A stretch of 64,000 nucleotides of DNA from an uncultured Flavobacteriaceae bacterium. GTDB taxonomy: Bacteria > Bacteroidota > Bacteroidia > Flavobacteriales > Flavobacteriaceae. The position numbers and the translations under genes were made by a program. Below the pieces are notes generated by a model that searched no databases, was not told the DNA's origin, and saw only the letters and a program-made list of their open reading frames with translations. Shown piece by piece: positions 54,839 to 63,757 of this stretch; position 1 is the stretch's first letter; each line of letters starts with the position of its first letter. The stretch spans positions 248,001 through 312,000 of the forward strand of contig CANKYF010000003.1 of NCBI GenBank assembly GCA_947487895.1, read 5' to 3'.

Positions 54839-56005
54839 ATGAAACAAACATTTAGATGGTTTGGGGATTCAGACCCTGTTACATTATCATACATAAAACA
54901 AGCAGGAGCTACAGGTGTAGTGACCGCTTTACACCATACACCAAACGGAGAAATTTGGACTGTTAAGGACATCATGAAAGTAAAAAGTACCATTACATCT
55001 GCCAGTTTAGAATGGTCTTTTATTGAAAGCATACCCATACACGAAAACATCAAATTACGTACTGGAGATTACCTAAAACGTATTGAAAATTACAAGCAAA
55101 GTTTGATTAACGTAGTAGAATGTGGCGTTAAAAATGTATGCTATAATTTTATGCCGGTGTTGGATTGGACTAGAACTCATTTACATTGGGAACTAGACAA
55201 TGGTGGCACTGCATTACGTTTTGATAAAGTAGACATGGCAGTTTTTGAGTGTCATATCATGAAAAGAGAAGGTGTAGAAAATAGTTATTCTAAGGAAATA
55301 TTGAAAAAAGCCCATACGCGATTTGCATCTATGGCTTCTATAGAAAAAAAACGATTAGAAGACAGTATTTTAAAAGGATTACCAGGCACTGTAGATGATT
55401 TAACCATTCCTGTGTTTAAAAATATGATTGCTCAATACGATGATTTATCACACCAAGATTTAAAATCGAATCTCTCATATTTCTTAAATGAAATCATTCC
55501 CTTAGCCGAAGAATTAGGCATAAAAATGGCCATACATCCAGATGACCCACCCATGGATATTATGGGATTACCAAGAATTATTAAGTCTGAAAGTGATTTA
55601 GATGACTTGGTTGGTTTTATTGACAGCCCTTCAAACGGTATTACATTTTGTACAGGTTCTTTAGGAGCAAATCCTGACAATGATTTACCTAAAATGATTA
55701 GAAAGTTTAAGGACAATATTCATTTTCTGCATCTGAGAAATGTAAGACGTGAAGCAGATGGTAGCTTTTATGAAGACAACCATTTAGAGGGTTCTTCAAA
55801 CATGTATGAGGTCGTAAAAGCTGTAAAAGACATTGAAAAAGAACGTGGTATCGAATTGACTATGAGACCAGACCATGGTCATCAGATGCTTAATGACTTA
55901 GATACGCAAAGTACCTATTCAGGCTATACGGCTATAGGCAGGTTAAAAGGATTAGCAGAGCTAAGAGGATTAGAAATGGGCATTAGTAAAAGTTTAGATT
56001 TATGA
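54839..56005 (+). CDS. uxuA: Mannonate dehydratase
   Basis: A 388-residue UxuA: FRWFGDSDPVTLSYIKQAGA at the start, the TIM-barrel metal site blocks MAIHPDDPP, FCTGSLGANPDND and HFLHLRNVRREADGSFYE, and MRPDHGHQM. It dehydrates D-mannonate to 2-keto-3-deoxygluconate. Its stop overlaps the uxaC start by 4 nt (ATGA), showing coupled translation. Confidence 0.96.
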   Translation: MKQTFRWFGDSDPVTLSYIKQAGATGVVTALHHTPNGEIWTVKDIMKVKSTITSASLEWSFIESIPIHENIKLRTGDYLKRIENYKQSLINVVECGVKNVCYNFMPVLDWTRTHLHWELDNGGTALRFDKVDMAVFECHIMKREGVENSYSKEILKKAHTRFASMASIEKKRLEDSILKGLPGTVDDLTIPVFKNMIAQYDDLSHQDLKSNLSYFLNEIIPLAEELGIKMAIHPDDPPMDIMGLPRIIKSESDLDDLVGFIDSPSNGITFCTGSLGANPDNDLPKMIRKFKDNIHFLHLRNVRREADGSFYEDNHLEGSSNMYEVVKAVKDIEKERGIELTMRPDHGHQMLNDLDTQSTYSGYTAIGRLKGLAELRGLEMGISKSLDL

Positions 56006-57414
56006 GTTCAATAAAGGCTAAAAACTTTATAACCGACAACTTTCTACTTCAATCTAAAGAAGCAGAAATACTATATCATGAATATGCTAAATCAATGCCA
56101 ATTATTGATTATCATAATCACTTATCAGCAAAAGATATTGCAGAGAATAAACCTATTGAGAATATTACCAAAGCATGGTTAAGCGAAGACCACTATAAAT
56201 GGCGCGGTATGCGTGCTAATGGTATTGAGGAAGACTATATTTCTGGTGAAGCATCATTAAAAGAAAAGTTTGAAAAATGGGCTGAAACTGTGCCAAATAC
56301 ACTTAGAAACCCATTGTTTCACTGGACACAGTTAGAATTAAAGCGCTATTTTAATATTGATGCTATTTTACAACCCAATAATGCTCCTGATATTTATAAA
56401 AAGGCTAACACCATTTTAGAAAATAAGACACCTGCACAACTTTTAAAAGATATGAATGTTGAAGTTGTTTGTACTACAGACGACCCAACCGATGATTTAA
56501 AATACCACCAACAAATTGCTAAAGGTGATTTTTTCACCAAAGTCTATCCTACATTTAGACCTGATGAATTATTCTTTATAGGTGAAGAAAAATTTAGTAA
56601 CTATATAGAAAAATTAGCCAATTGTGTTCCGTTTAAAATAGAAAACTATGCAACATTATTAAAGGCAATTTATGAACGCATTGAATTCTTTCATGAAAAT
56701 GGATGCAGATTATCAGATTACGGAATTAATGGTGCTTTTTCATTTGTAACATTTACTGAAGATGAAGTTTCCTTAATTTTTGATAAAAGCCTGAAAGGAG
56801 AAACACTTTCAGAAAATGATATTCAGAAATACCGTTCCAGCTTATTACTCTATTTGGGTAGAAAATACCATCAAAAAGGTTGGGTACAACAATACCATTT
56901 AGGAGTTATAAGAAATAATAACACACGTTTAAAAGAACTGGTTGGTGCAGATGCTGGTTGCGATTCTATTGCAGACTACCCTATTATTGAAGGGCTTTCT
57001 AAATTTTTAAACACCTTAGACAGTGACAATCAATTAGCAAAAACAATTACTTATAATTTGAACCCGTCACAGAATGAAACCTTCATCACTATGATGGGAA
57101 ATTTTAATACTGGTGGTATTTCAGGAAAAATGCAATGGGGAGCAGCTTGGTGGTTTTTAGATCAAAAAGACGGCATTGAAAAACAACTTAATGTACTCTC
57201 AAATATGGGGCTGTTAAGTCAGTTTATAGGTATGCTCACAGATAGTAGAAGTTTTTTATCGTTCCCAAGGCATGAATATTTTAGGCGTATTTTGTGTAAT
57301 ATTATAGCAGAAGATATAAAAAATGGCTTAGTGCCAAATGATATTGAATTTCTCGGAAAGATGATAGAAGATATTTGTTATAATAATGCTAAAAATTATT
57401 TCAATTTTAAATAG
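56002..57414 (+). CDS. uxaC: Glucuronate isomerase
   Basis: A 470-residue UxaC: the metal-binding start MPIIDYHNHLSAKDIAENK, then EVVCTTDDPTDDL, HLGVIRNNNTRL, and TMMGNFNTGGISGKMQWGAAWWF. It converts D-glucuronate to D-fructuronate (and galacturonate to tagaturonate). Third gene of the operon; 85 nt with a palindromic promoter separate it from the TRAP genes. Confidence 0.96.
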   Translation: MSSIKAKNFITDNFLLQSKEAEILYHEYAKSMPIIDYHNHLSAKDIAENKPIENITKAWLSEDHYKWRGMRANGIEEDYISGEASLKEKFEKWAETVPNTLRNPLFHWTQLELKRYFNIDAILQPNNAPDIYKKANTILENKTPAQLLKDMNVEVVCTTDDPTDDLKYHQQIAKGDFFTKVYPTFRPDELFFIGEEKFSNYIEKLANCVPFKIENYATLLKAIYERIEFFHENGCRLSDYGINGAFSFVTFTEDEVSLIFDKSLKGETLSENDIQKYRSSLLLYLGRKYHQKGWVQQYHLGVIRNNNTRLKELVGADAGCDSIADYPIIEGLSKFLNTLDSDNQLAKTITYNLNPSQNETFITMMGNFNTGGISGKMQWGAAWWFLDQKDGIEKQLNVLSNMGLLSQFIGMLTDSRSFLSFPRHEYFRRILCNIIAEDIKNGLVPNDIEFLGKMIEDICYNNAKNYFNFK

Positions 57415-57420
57415 AAATAA

Positions 57421-57454
57421 AAAAATACAATCGATTGTATTTTTATTATATTTG
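57421..57454 (+). promoter_or_regulatory. Promoter and perfect palindromic operator of the TRAP operon
   Basis: A perfect 24-bp palindrome occupies 57421-57444, with central ACAATCGATTGT, and two bases later TATATTTG (57447-57454) gives the -7 box. The palindrome thus covers the -33 zone. A central CG with A/T arms is typical of LacI-family sites. It could also form a weak terminator for uxaC because T residues follow. Confidence 0.65.
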
Positions 57455-57499
57455 TCCCGATAGCTTCCAAATTATCAAGCCACCTAAACAAAACTAAAG

Positions 57500-58474
57500 A
57501 TGAATTATAAACTATTTTTGGTGCTTACATTTTGCCTCGGTCTTTTTGCTTGTAACAAAAACTCCGATAAAAAAGTACTGTACTTAGCGCACACTCTTCC
57601 GCAAACGCACCCAGTGCATAAAGGTATTGTAGAGTTTCAAAAAGCTTTAAATAAAAAATCTAAAGGTGCACTTACTGTCAAAATATTTCCAGATGGTCAA
57701 CTGGGTTCTGAACGTGAAGTTTTAGAATTATTACAAATTGGTAGTGTTGCCATTACTAAAGTAAGCGCCGCTACACTTTCTAATTTTGTACCTGAATATC
57801 ATGTACTAGGTATACCTTATTTATTTAGAGATAAAGATCATCAGTTTGAAATATTAGAAGGTTCAGTTGGAAAATCTATTTTAGAAAAAGGTGAAAAATT
57901 CTGGTTGCGTGGATTATGTTATTATGATGCGGGAAGTAGAAGTTTTTACACCTCTAAGAAAGCAGTGAGAACACCTGAAGACTTACACGGATTAAAAATT
58001 CGTGTAATGAACAACCAAATGGCCATTAACATGGTAAATGCCTTAGGAGGTTCTGCTACACCAATGGCATATGGCGAATTATATACTGCCATTCAACAAG
58101 GTGTGGTAGATGGTGCAGAGAACAATCCGCCTTCATTTGTATCTTCTAACCATTATGAAATTAGTAAATACTATACCTTAGATCAGCATTCATCAGTACC
58201 TGATGTATTACTAATTGGCACCAAACAATGGGAAAAATTATCTGACCAAGAGAAAATTTGGGTACAAGAAGCAGCTAACGAATCGGCGCAAGCCCAAAAG
58301 CAATTCTGGAAGACATCTGTAGAAGAATGTATGAAAATTGTAAAAGAAGCTGGTGTTGAAGTTATTATTCCTGAAAAATCGTTGTTTGCTGAAAAATCAA
58401 AATCGGTTTTAGAAGCGTTTGAAAAAGAGCACCCTGAGTTGACAACTATTGTAAAAGATATTAAATCACATTAA
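57500..58474 (+). CDS. TRAP transporter substrate-binding protein (DctP type)
   Basis: A 324-residue lipoprotein: lipobox LGLFAC near residue 18, then the family pattern LAHTLPQTHPVHKGIVEF, IFPDGQLGSEREVLE, VLGIPYLFRD, the ligand-carboxylate Arg region LKIRVMNNQM, and YTAIQQGVVDGAENNPPS. These proteins bind sugar acids outside the membrane and deliver them to the DctQM permease. Context (uxuA, uxaC) points to glucuronate. First gene of the TRAP operon, 2 nt before the next gene. Confidence 0.94.
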   Translation: MNYKLFLVLTFCLGLFACNKNSDKKVLYLAHTLPQTHPVHKGIVEFQKALNKKSKGALTVKIFPDGQLGSEREVLELLQIGSVAITKVSAATLSNFVPEYHVLGIPYLFRDKDHQFEILEGSVGKSILEKGEKFWLRGLCYYDAGSRSFYTSKKAVRTPEDLHGLKIRVMNNQMAINMVNALGGSATPMAYGELYTAIQQGVVDGAENNPPSFVSSNHYEISKYYTLDQHSSVPDVLLIGTKQWEKLSDQEKIWVQEAANESAQAQKQFWKTSVEECMKIVKEAGVEVIIPEKSLFAEKSKSVLEAFEKEHPELTTIVKDIKSH

Positions 58475-58476
58475 AT

Positions 58477-58968
58477 ATGAAAACATCCAATTCTTTATTT
58501 GATAAAGTTGTTAGATTCATGGAAATCTTTCTTGTTATCATTTTCGCTTTGTTGGTATTTGATGTATTGTTTCAAGTATTTTCAAGATACGTTTTAAAAG
58601 CTTCTTTTTCTTGGACTGAAGAGCTAGCTCGTTTTTCATTAATCTGGATGTCTATTCTTGGAGCTGCTTATCTCAATGCGAAGAGAGAGCATCTTTCTAT
58701 GGATTTTTTATACCGAAAATTTTCAGACGCCACTAAAAAGAAAGTATCAATAGCTATTGAAATCCTTATATTTTTATTTGCATTAATAGTGATGGTGATT
58801 GGCGGATTTAATTTGGTGTATACCACATTGCATTTAGGACAATTATCAGGAACACTTCGTATTCCGTTAGGTTATATTTATGCCATTCTTCCTCTTAGCG
58901 GACTTTTAATAATGTGGTTCTCTATCATTCATATTTCAAAGATTTCTAAAAATCAAATAAAAGACTAA
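58477..58968 (+). CDS. TRAP transporter small permease (DctQ type)
   Basis: A 163-residue membrane protein with four predicted membrane segments (about residues 12-35, 47-63, 85-108 and 125-148) and the family motif FSWTEELARFSLIWMSILGAA. It stabilises the large permease and links it to the binding protein. It starts 2 nt after dctP and ends 2 nt before dctM. Confidence 0.93.
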   Translation: MKTSNSLFDKVVRFMEIFLVIIFALLVFDVLFQVFSRYVLKASFSWTEELARFSLIWMSILGAAYLNAKREHLSMDFLYRKFSDATKKKVSIAIEILIFLFALIVMVIGGFNLVYTTLHLGQLSGTLRIPLGYIYAILPLSGLLIMWFSIIHISKISKNQIKD

Positions 58969-58970
58969 TT

Positions 58971-60275
58971 ATGAGTATTGAAGTAATAAGTATCATTGTT
59001 CTATTTGCCAGTTTCTTTATTCTTTTAATGCTTAAAGTACCGGTTGCTTACAGTATTGGTATATCTACAACCATTAGCTTATTGCTCAATATTGATAGGC
59101 TGCCAGGTTTAACAACTATTGCACAACGTATGACTACGGGTATAGATAGTTTTGCACTTCTAGCTATCCCATTTTTTGTATTAGCAGGTGAAATCATGAA
59201 ACAGGGCGGTATTGCCAACAGGCTCATAAATTTCGCAAAATCTCTGGTGGCTAGTTTACCAGGAGGATTAGCTTATGTAAACGTATTGGCATCTATGTTA
59301 TTTGGTGCTATTTCTGGTTCTGCTATAGCGGCAACTTCAGCTATTGGAAGTATTATGACAGATAGAATGGAGGAAGAAGGATATCCAAGAGAATTTAGTG
59401 CATCCGTTAACATTACCTCATCAACTACTGGATTATTAATTCCACCAAGTAATATTTTAATTGTTTATGCGCTTGCCAGTGGCGGTGCAGCCTCAGTAGC
59501 TTCATTATTTATTGCAGGATATCTGCCTGGTGTTTTATTAGGGTTAGCCTTAATTGGTTATATTATTTTTGTAGCCGTTAAAAGAAAATTTGCTAGAGGA
59601 CAAAGAGCCTCTTTAAAAGAAGTATGGAATCACTTTAGAAAAGCCTTTTTTAGTTTATTACTACTTGTTATTGTTGTAGGAGGTATCGTGGCTGGTATTT
59701 TTACAGCTACTGAAGCTTCTGTAATAGCTGTTTTATATGCTGCTATTTTGTCTTTAATTTATGGTAATGTTACTATAAAAAACTTTCCTAATATTTTATT
59801 GAACAGTGCTAAAACTACTGCCGTAGTGATGTTTTTAATTTGTACTTCTATGGCTATGAGTTGGCTGTTTTCTTTTGAAAGTATTCCTGAACTTATGAGT
59901 AGTTTTTTATTGGAGCAATTTAGTAACAAATTCGTCATATTCTTAGTCATAAATATCACCCTTTTAATTGTTGGTACTTTTATGGATATGACCCCTGCCG
60001 TACTGATATTTACACCAATATTTTTACCTGTAGTAGTGGCTTTGGGTATGGATCCTGTACACTTTGGTATTGTATTAGTTCTTAATTTATGTATTGGCTT
60101 ATGTACCCCACCCGTAGGAACCATTTTATTTGTAGGTAGTGGTATTGCAAAAGTCTCAGTATCTCAAGTAGTGAAACCACTATTACCTTTCTTGTTTATA
60201 ATGATATTAGTTCTTATGCTAATTACTTATATTCCTGAAATATCTATGTGGTTGCCTAGACTCTTTGGATTGTAA
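58971..60275 (+). CDS. TRAP transporter large permease (DctM type)
   Basis: A 434-residue, roughly 12-segment membrane protein that uses a Na+ gradient to import the bound acid. Typical blocks are ALLAIPFFVLAGEIMKQGGI, LFGAISGSAIAATSAIG, SSTTGLLIPPSNILIVYA and LNLCIGLCTPPVGTILFVG. It completes the three-gene operon; the convergent lacZ-type gene ends 192 nt downstream, with a repeat element in between. Confidence 0.95.
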   Translation: MSIEVISIIVLFASFFILLMLKVPVAYSIGISTTISLLLNIDRLPGLTTIAQRMTTGIDSFALLAIPFFVLAGEIMKQGGIANRLINFAKSLVASLPGGLAYVNVLASMLFGAISGSAIAATSAIGSIMTDRMEEEGYPREFSASVNITSSTTGLLIPPSNILIVYALASGGAASVASLFIAGYLPGVLLGLALIGYIIFVAVKRKFARGQRASLKEVWNHFRKAFFSLLLLVIVVGGIVAGIFTATEASVIAVLYAAILSLIYGNVTIKNFPNILLNSAKTTAVVMFLICTSMAMSWLFSFESIPELMSSFLLEQFSNKFVIFLVINITLLIVGTFMDMTPAVLIFTPIFLPVVVALGMDPVHFGIVLVLNLCIGLCTPPVGTILFVGSGIAKVSVSQVVKPLLPFLFIMILVLMLITYIPEISMWLPRLFGL

Positions 60276-60316
60276 ACTAACTCGATACAAGTTGAAATAA
60301 ATATATAATGTTAGGA

Positions 60317-60400
60317 TCTTCGTCATTGCGAGCACAGTGAAGCAATCTATGAAATAGTGACGAGATTACTTCGGTCGTGCCTCCCTTCGTAATGACATAC
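60317..60400. repeat. Palindromic dispersed repeat (REP-like)
   Basis: The arms are CGTCATTGCGAG...GAAGCAATCT and AGATTACTTC...TTCGTAATGAC, an imperfect inverted repeat of about 75 bp in the spacer between convergent genes. The GTCATTGCGAG/TCGCAATGAC style is known from many bacterial intergenic elements. It may act as a transcription stop for both genes. Confidence 0.65.
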
Positions 60401-60467
60401 TTTTTTGTTAAAGTATTGATTTACATAAAAAATAAGTTGAGTTAAGCTAACAGCAAACCAATTTCAA

Positions 60468-63400
60468 TTAGTCTACAATAGGTTCTATAAAAAAAGTATA
60501 TTTCATAGGCTCTGGAGTAATTAAATATTGATGATAAGGTAATTGCCCCCAACTAGTATCTCCACCAACACCCATTTGCTTATAATCTATATTCAAGTTG
60601 ATGTGATTCTGCGGAACTAAGTCTATAGTATGTTTGTTGATTTTAGAAAACTCAAAATCTTCATTATTAAAATGATTGATATTAAAATTAAGGTTTTGTG
60701 CACTTGAAAATCTCAATCCTTTATTTTTATTGTTCGTGACTTCTAACCAACGTACATCTGTTCTATAGCCATTTTCTTGAGGTCTTATGTAAGGCACATA
60801 AAAATCTTCCGCTTTTGAATTATACACACCAAGAAAAGCCGATTCTTTTCTATCTGGGTAGTTTTCGTGCGGACCCCTTCCATAGTAATTCACATTGCTA
60901 AAAGCTTTGGCTAACTTTAAATTCATGCCTACACGAGGAATTAACACTTTACCATTTGTTCTTTCTAAAACATATTGCGTCTTTATCTTTCCTGTAGCAT
61001 CAATAGTATAGTTTATAAAAAAGTTGGCTACATCAGGGTTGTATTTTTTAACGCTTACCATAATTCTATTATCTGGTAATTTTTTCCAGTTAATGATATT
61101 GGTTTTTACCTTAGATTCAATGTCTTTCCATTTTATAGACTTTACTGGTGTTCCAGCTCCTATATCATTATCAAGCGCAGCTCTCCAAGTATTCATTAAA
61201 AGCGGAGAAGTCATCCAGTTGTCACCATTTACTTTATAAGCAGCAAGGGCTCCTTGTGTTTTATTAAATGTTATTGATATAGCATCACCACATTCAACAG
61301 TTATTTCGTCTTTAGTTTCACTTACATGAATAGTTTCTTTTGAAATTTCATTTGAAATAACAAGTGGTTCTGTTTTAATAATAAACTGGTCTTTTGCAAT
61401 TTCATGTCCCTTTTCTAAAAGTGATATGGGGGTTTTAAGTTTCCAGTGGAAATTAACTAGGTATTCAGACCCTGAGTCTAAGCTTCCTATCTCATTTTTA
61501 AGGTTGATCGTTTGTTTTGATAAAGGTTTACCTTCTAAAGGTAAATTACCATTTTTAACTTGTTTACCGTCTTTTAATAAAACCCATTCTAAATCAAATT
61601 CAGAAAGGTTGGTGAAAAAATGCTCATTAAAAACTTCAAATGTTAATTCATCTGAATTTAGCTCGCTTATATGTATATTTTGATATTGCTTTTTCACTTC
61701 CCAAAGGGCAGGTTGAATCGTTCTATCTGGGAAAATAATACCATTTAAACAAAACGCTCTTGAGTGCTTAACACCTTCTGGTTCAAAATCACCTCCATAA
61801 CCCCAGTATTCTTGACCGTCATTATTTTTTATAGTGATACCCTGATCTACCCAATCCCAAATAAAACCACCTTGTACTCTTGGTTCTTCTCTTACAAAAT
61901 CCCATAATTCTTTTAGGTTTCCTGTACTATTCCCCATTGAGTGCGCATATTCTACCCAAATAAAAGGTCTTTCTGGATTTGCAGGTAAATGCTCTTTTTT
62001 AATATCTACAATTGGCGCGTACATATAGCCAATAATATCGGTATGTCTTATATGATCAAAATCTGGATCTACCTCAGCACGATCATAAGACACCAATCTA
62101 GAATCATCCTTTTGTTTTAACCAAGCATAACTGTCTATAAAAGGTTGCCCTGTTCCAGCTTCATTACCCATAGACCAAATAATGATGGAAGGGTTATTTT
62201 TATCTCTATTGAACACACGTTGAATTCGGTCTGTAATAGCTTTATAATAACTAGGGTCTCTGGCTACTTCGTTTACAATCCACCCATAACCATGCGCTTC
62301 AATATTGGCTTCATCTATTACATACAAACCATATTTGTTACAAAGCTGATACCAATAAGGATCATCAGGATAGTGTGATGTTCTCACTGCATTGATGTTA
62401 AATTCTTTCATTAATTTAACATCTTTAAGCATCATTTGCTTTGTCATAACATGTCCTAACTTAGGGTCATGCTCATGACGGTTCACTCCTTTAAGTAAAA
62501 TAGGTTGTCCGTTTACTATTAATTGTCCGTTTTTAAGCGCTACACTTCTAAAACCAATTGGATGAAAAGCACTTTCTAATAGTTTACCATTGGTATCTTT
62601 TAGAGTTATAAGAAGTGTATATAAATTAGGTGTTTCAGCAGACCAAGCCTTTACATTATTTAAAGTTGTATTGAAGTTTAATGTTTTAGACTCTTCTTTT
62701 TTTACGATAACATCTTGATTTGAATTATAAACAACACTATCATCTTGATATAATTTAACCGAAACATTACCAGATTGTTTTGATGAGAAGTTTTTAATAT
62801 CTACTGAAAGGTCTAACACCCCATTAGTAAAAGTATCATCTAAAGTTGCTTTAGCAAAAAAATCATGAAGCATTAATTTTGGTCTGGCATGTAAAAACAC
62901 ATCACGTTCTATACCAGCGAAACGCCAAAAATCTATGTCTTCAATATAACTAGCATCAGTGAATTTGTAAACTTCAACGGCTACTTCATTTTTACCTGGT
63001 TTAATATACTCAGTAATATTGAATTCAGCTGGTAATTTACTACCCTGACTATACCCTACTTTTTGGCCATTAATCCACAAATAAAAAGCACATTTTACAG
63101 CTCCAAAATGAATAAATATTTCTTTGTCTTCCCAAGAATTATCTATCGTAAATTCTCTTTTATATTGACCAACAGGATTATAATCATGTGGCACATAAGG
63201 TTTGTTTTTTGGAAACGGGTACGTGATATTTGTATAGTGTTTATAACCGTATTCATGCATCTCCCAATTAGAAGGCACTGGAATGCTATCTCTTAAATCT
63301 TTACTGTTAAGTTCATAAAATGCTTTGGATCTTTCATTAGGGTTTTTACTCCATTTAAATTTCCAAATACCGTTTAAAGATTTATAATGATTTGTTTTTA

Positions 63401-63560
63401 ATTCATCTTTAAAAGCATTTTTTTCAGAATTATAAGATATAAAAAAGGCATGCGATGCTTCTTTATTTATTCCTATAACTTCAGGGTTTTCCCAATCATT
63501 ATTTTGGGCAAAAGACAATAAACCGATACTTAAAAACAGAATTATTAAACGATACTTCAC
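60468..63560 (-). CDS. Glycoside hydrolase family 2 beta-galactosidase
   Basis: A 1030-residue LacZ-type enzyme with a signal peptide (KYRLIILFLSIGLLSFAQ). Acid/base Glu in IIWSMGNEAGTG, nucleophile Glu in FIWVEYAHSMGNSTG, domain entry GVNRHEHDPKLGH and C-terminal small domain ALDNDIGAGTP. I choose GTG at 63560: the frame can be extended to a TTG at 63590, but that codon overlaps the -7 promoter box and lies before the likely transcription start. Periplasmic location after cleavage. Together with the SusD-type gene upstream it is probably part of a polysaccharide utilisation locus that continues to the right. Confidence 0.92.
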   Translation of the reverse strand: MKYRLIILFLSIGLLSFAQNNDWENPEVIGINKEASHAFFISYNSEKNAFKDELKTNHYKSLNGIWKFKWSKNPNERSKAFYELNSKDLRDSIPVPSNWEMHEYGYKHYTNITYPFPKNKPYVPHDYNPVGQYKREFTIDNSWEDKEIFIHFGAVKCAFYLWINGQKVGYSQGSKLPAEFNITEYIKPGKNEVAVEVYKFTDASYIEDIDFWRFAGIERDVFLHARPKLMLHDFFAKATLDDTFTNGVLDLSVDIKNFSSKQSGNVSVKLYQDDSVVYNSNQDVIVKKEESKTLNFNTTLNNVKAWSAETPNLYTLLITLKDTNGKLLESAFHPIGFRSVALKNGQLIVNGQPILLKGVNRHEHDPKLGHVMTKQMMLKDVKLMKEFNINAVRTSHYPDDPYWYQLCNKYGLYVIDEANIEAHGYGWIVNEVARDPSYYKAITDRIQRVFNRDKNNPSIIIWSMGNEAGTGQPFIDSYAWLKQKDDSRLVSYDRAEVDPDFDHIRHTDIIGYMYAPIVDIKKEHLPANPERPFIWVEYAHSMGNSTGNLKELWDFVREEPRVQGGFIWDWVDQGITIKNNDGQEYWGYGGDFEPEGVKHSRAFCLNGIIFPDRTIQPALWEVKKQYQNIHISELNSDELTFEVFNEHFFTNLSEFDLEWVLLKDGKQVKNGNLPLEGKPLSKQTINLKNEIGSLDSGSEYLVNFHWKLKTPISLLEKGHEIAKDQFIIKTEPLVISNEISKETIHVSETKDEITVECGDAISITFNKTQGALAAYKVNGDNWMTSPLLMNTWRAALDNDIGAGTPVKSIKWKDIESKVKTNIINWKKLPDNRIMVSVKKYNPDVANFFINYTIDATGKIKTQYVLERTNGKVLIPRVGMNLKLAKAFSNVNYYGRGPHENYPDRKESAFLGVYNSKAEDFYVPYIRPQENGYRTDVRWLEVTNNKNKGLRFSSAQNLNFNINHFNNEDFEFSKINKHTIDLVPQNHINLNIDYKQMGVGGDTSWGQLPYHQYLITPEPMKYTFFIEPIVD

Positions 63561-63587
63561 TTGATTATTTTTTATGGCTAATACAAA

Positions 63588-63595
63588 CAAATATA
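63588..63595 (-). promoter_or_regulatory. -7 promoter box of the GH2 gene
   Basis: The minus strand reads TATATTTG, an exact match. It puts the transcription start near 63580 and so decides between the two possible starts (GTG 63560 versus TTG 63590). Leader about 20 nt. Confidence 0.6.
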
Positions 63596-63757
63596 GATGT
63601 TTGATTAAAATAACCGTAATTGTGTAAGTTTAATAATTCTATACAAAAACTAGATATCTAGCATTATAGAATATTATTGAACTTAAAATATTCTTATTTA
63701 AAAAATATGTTTCGTTTAAAGTTTGTGAAAAAATCTATAATAAAACTTATTTAACTT

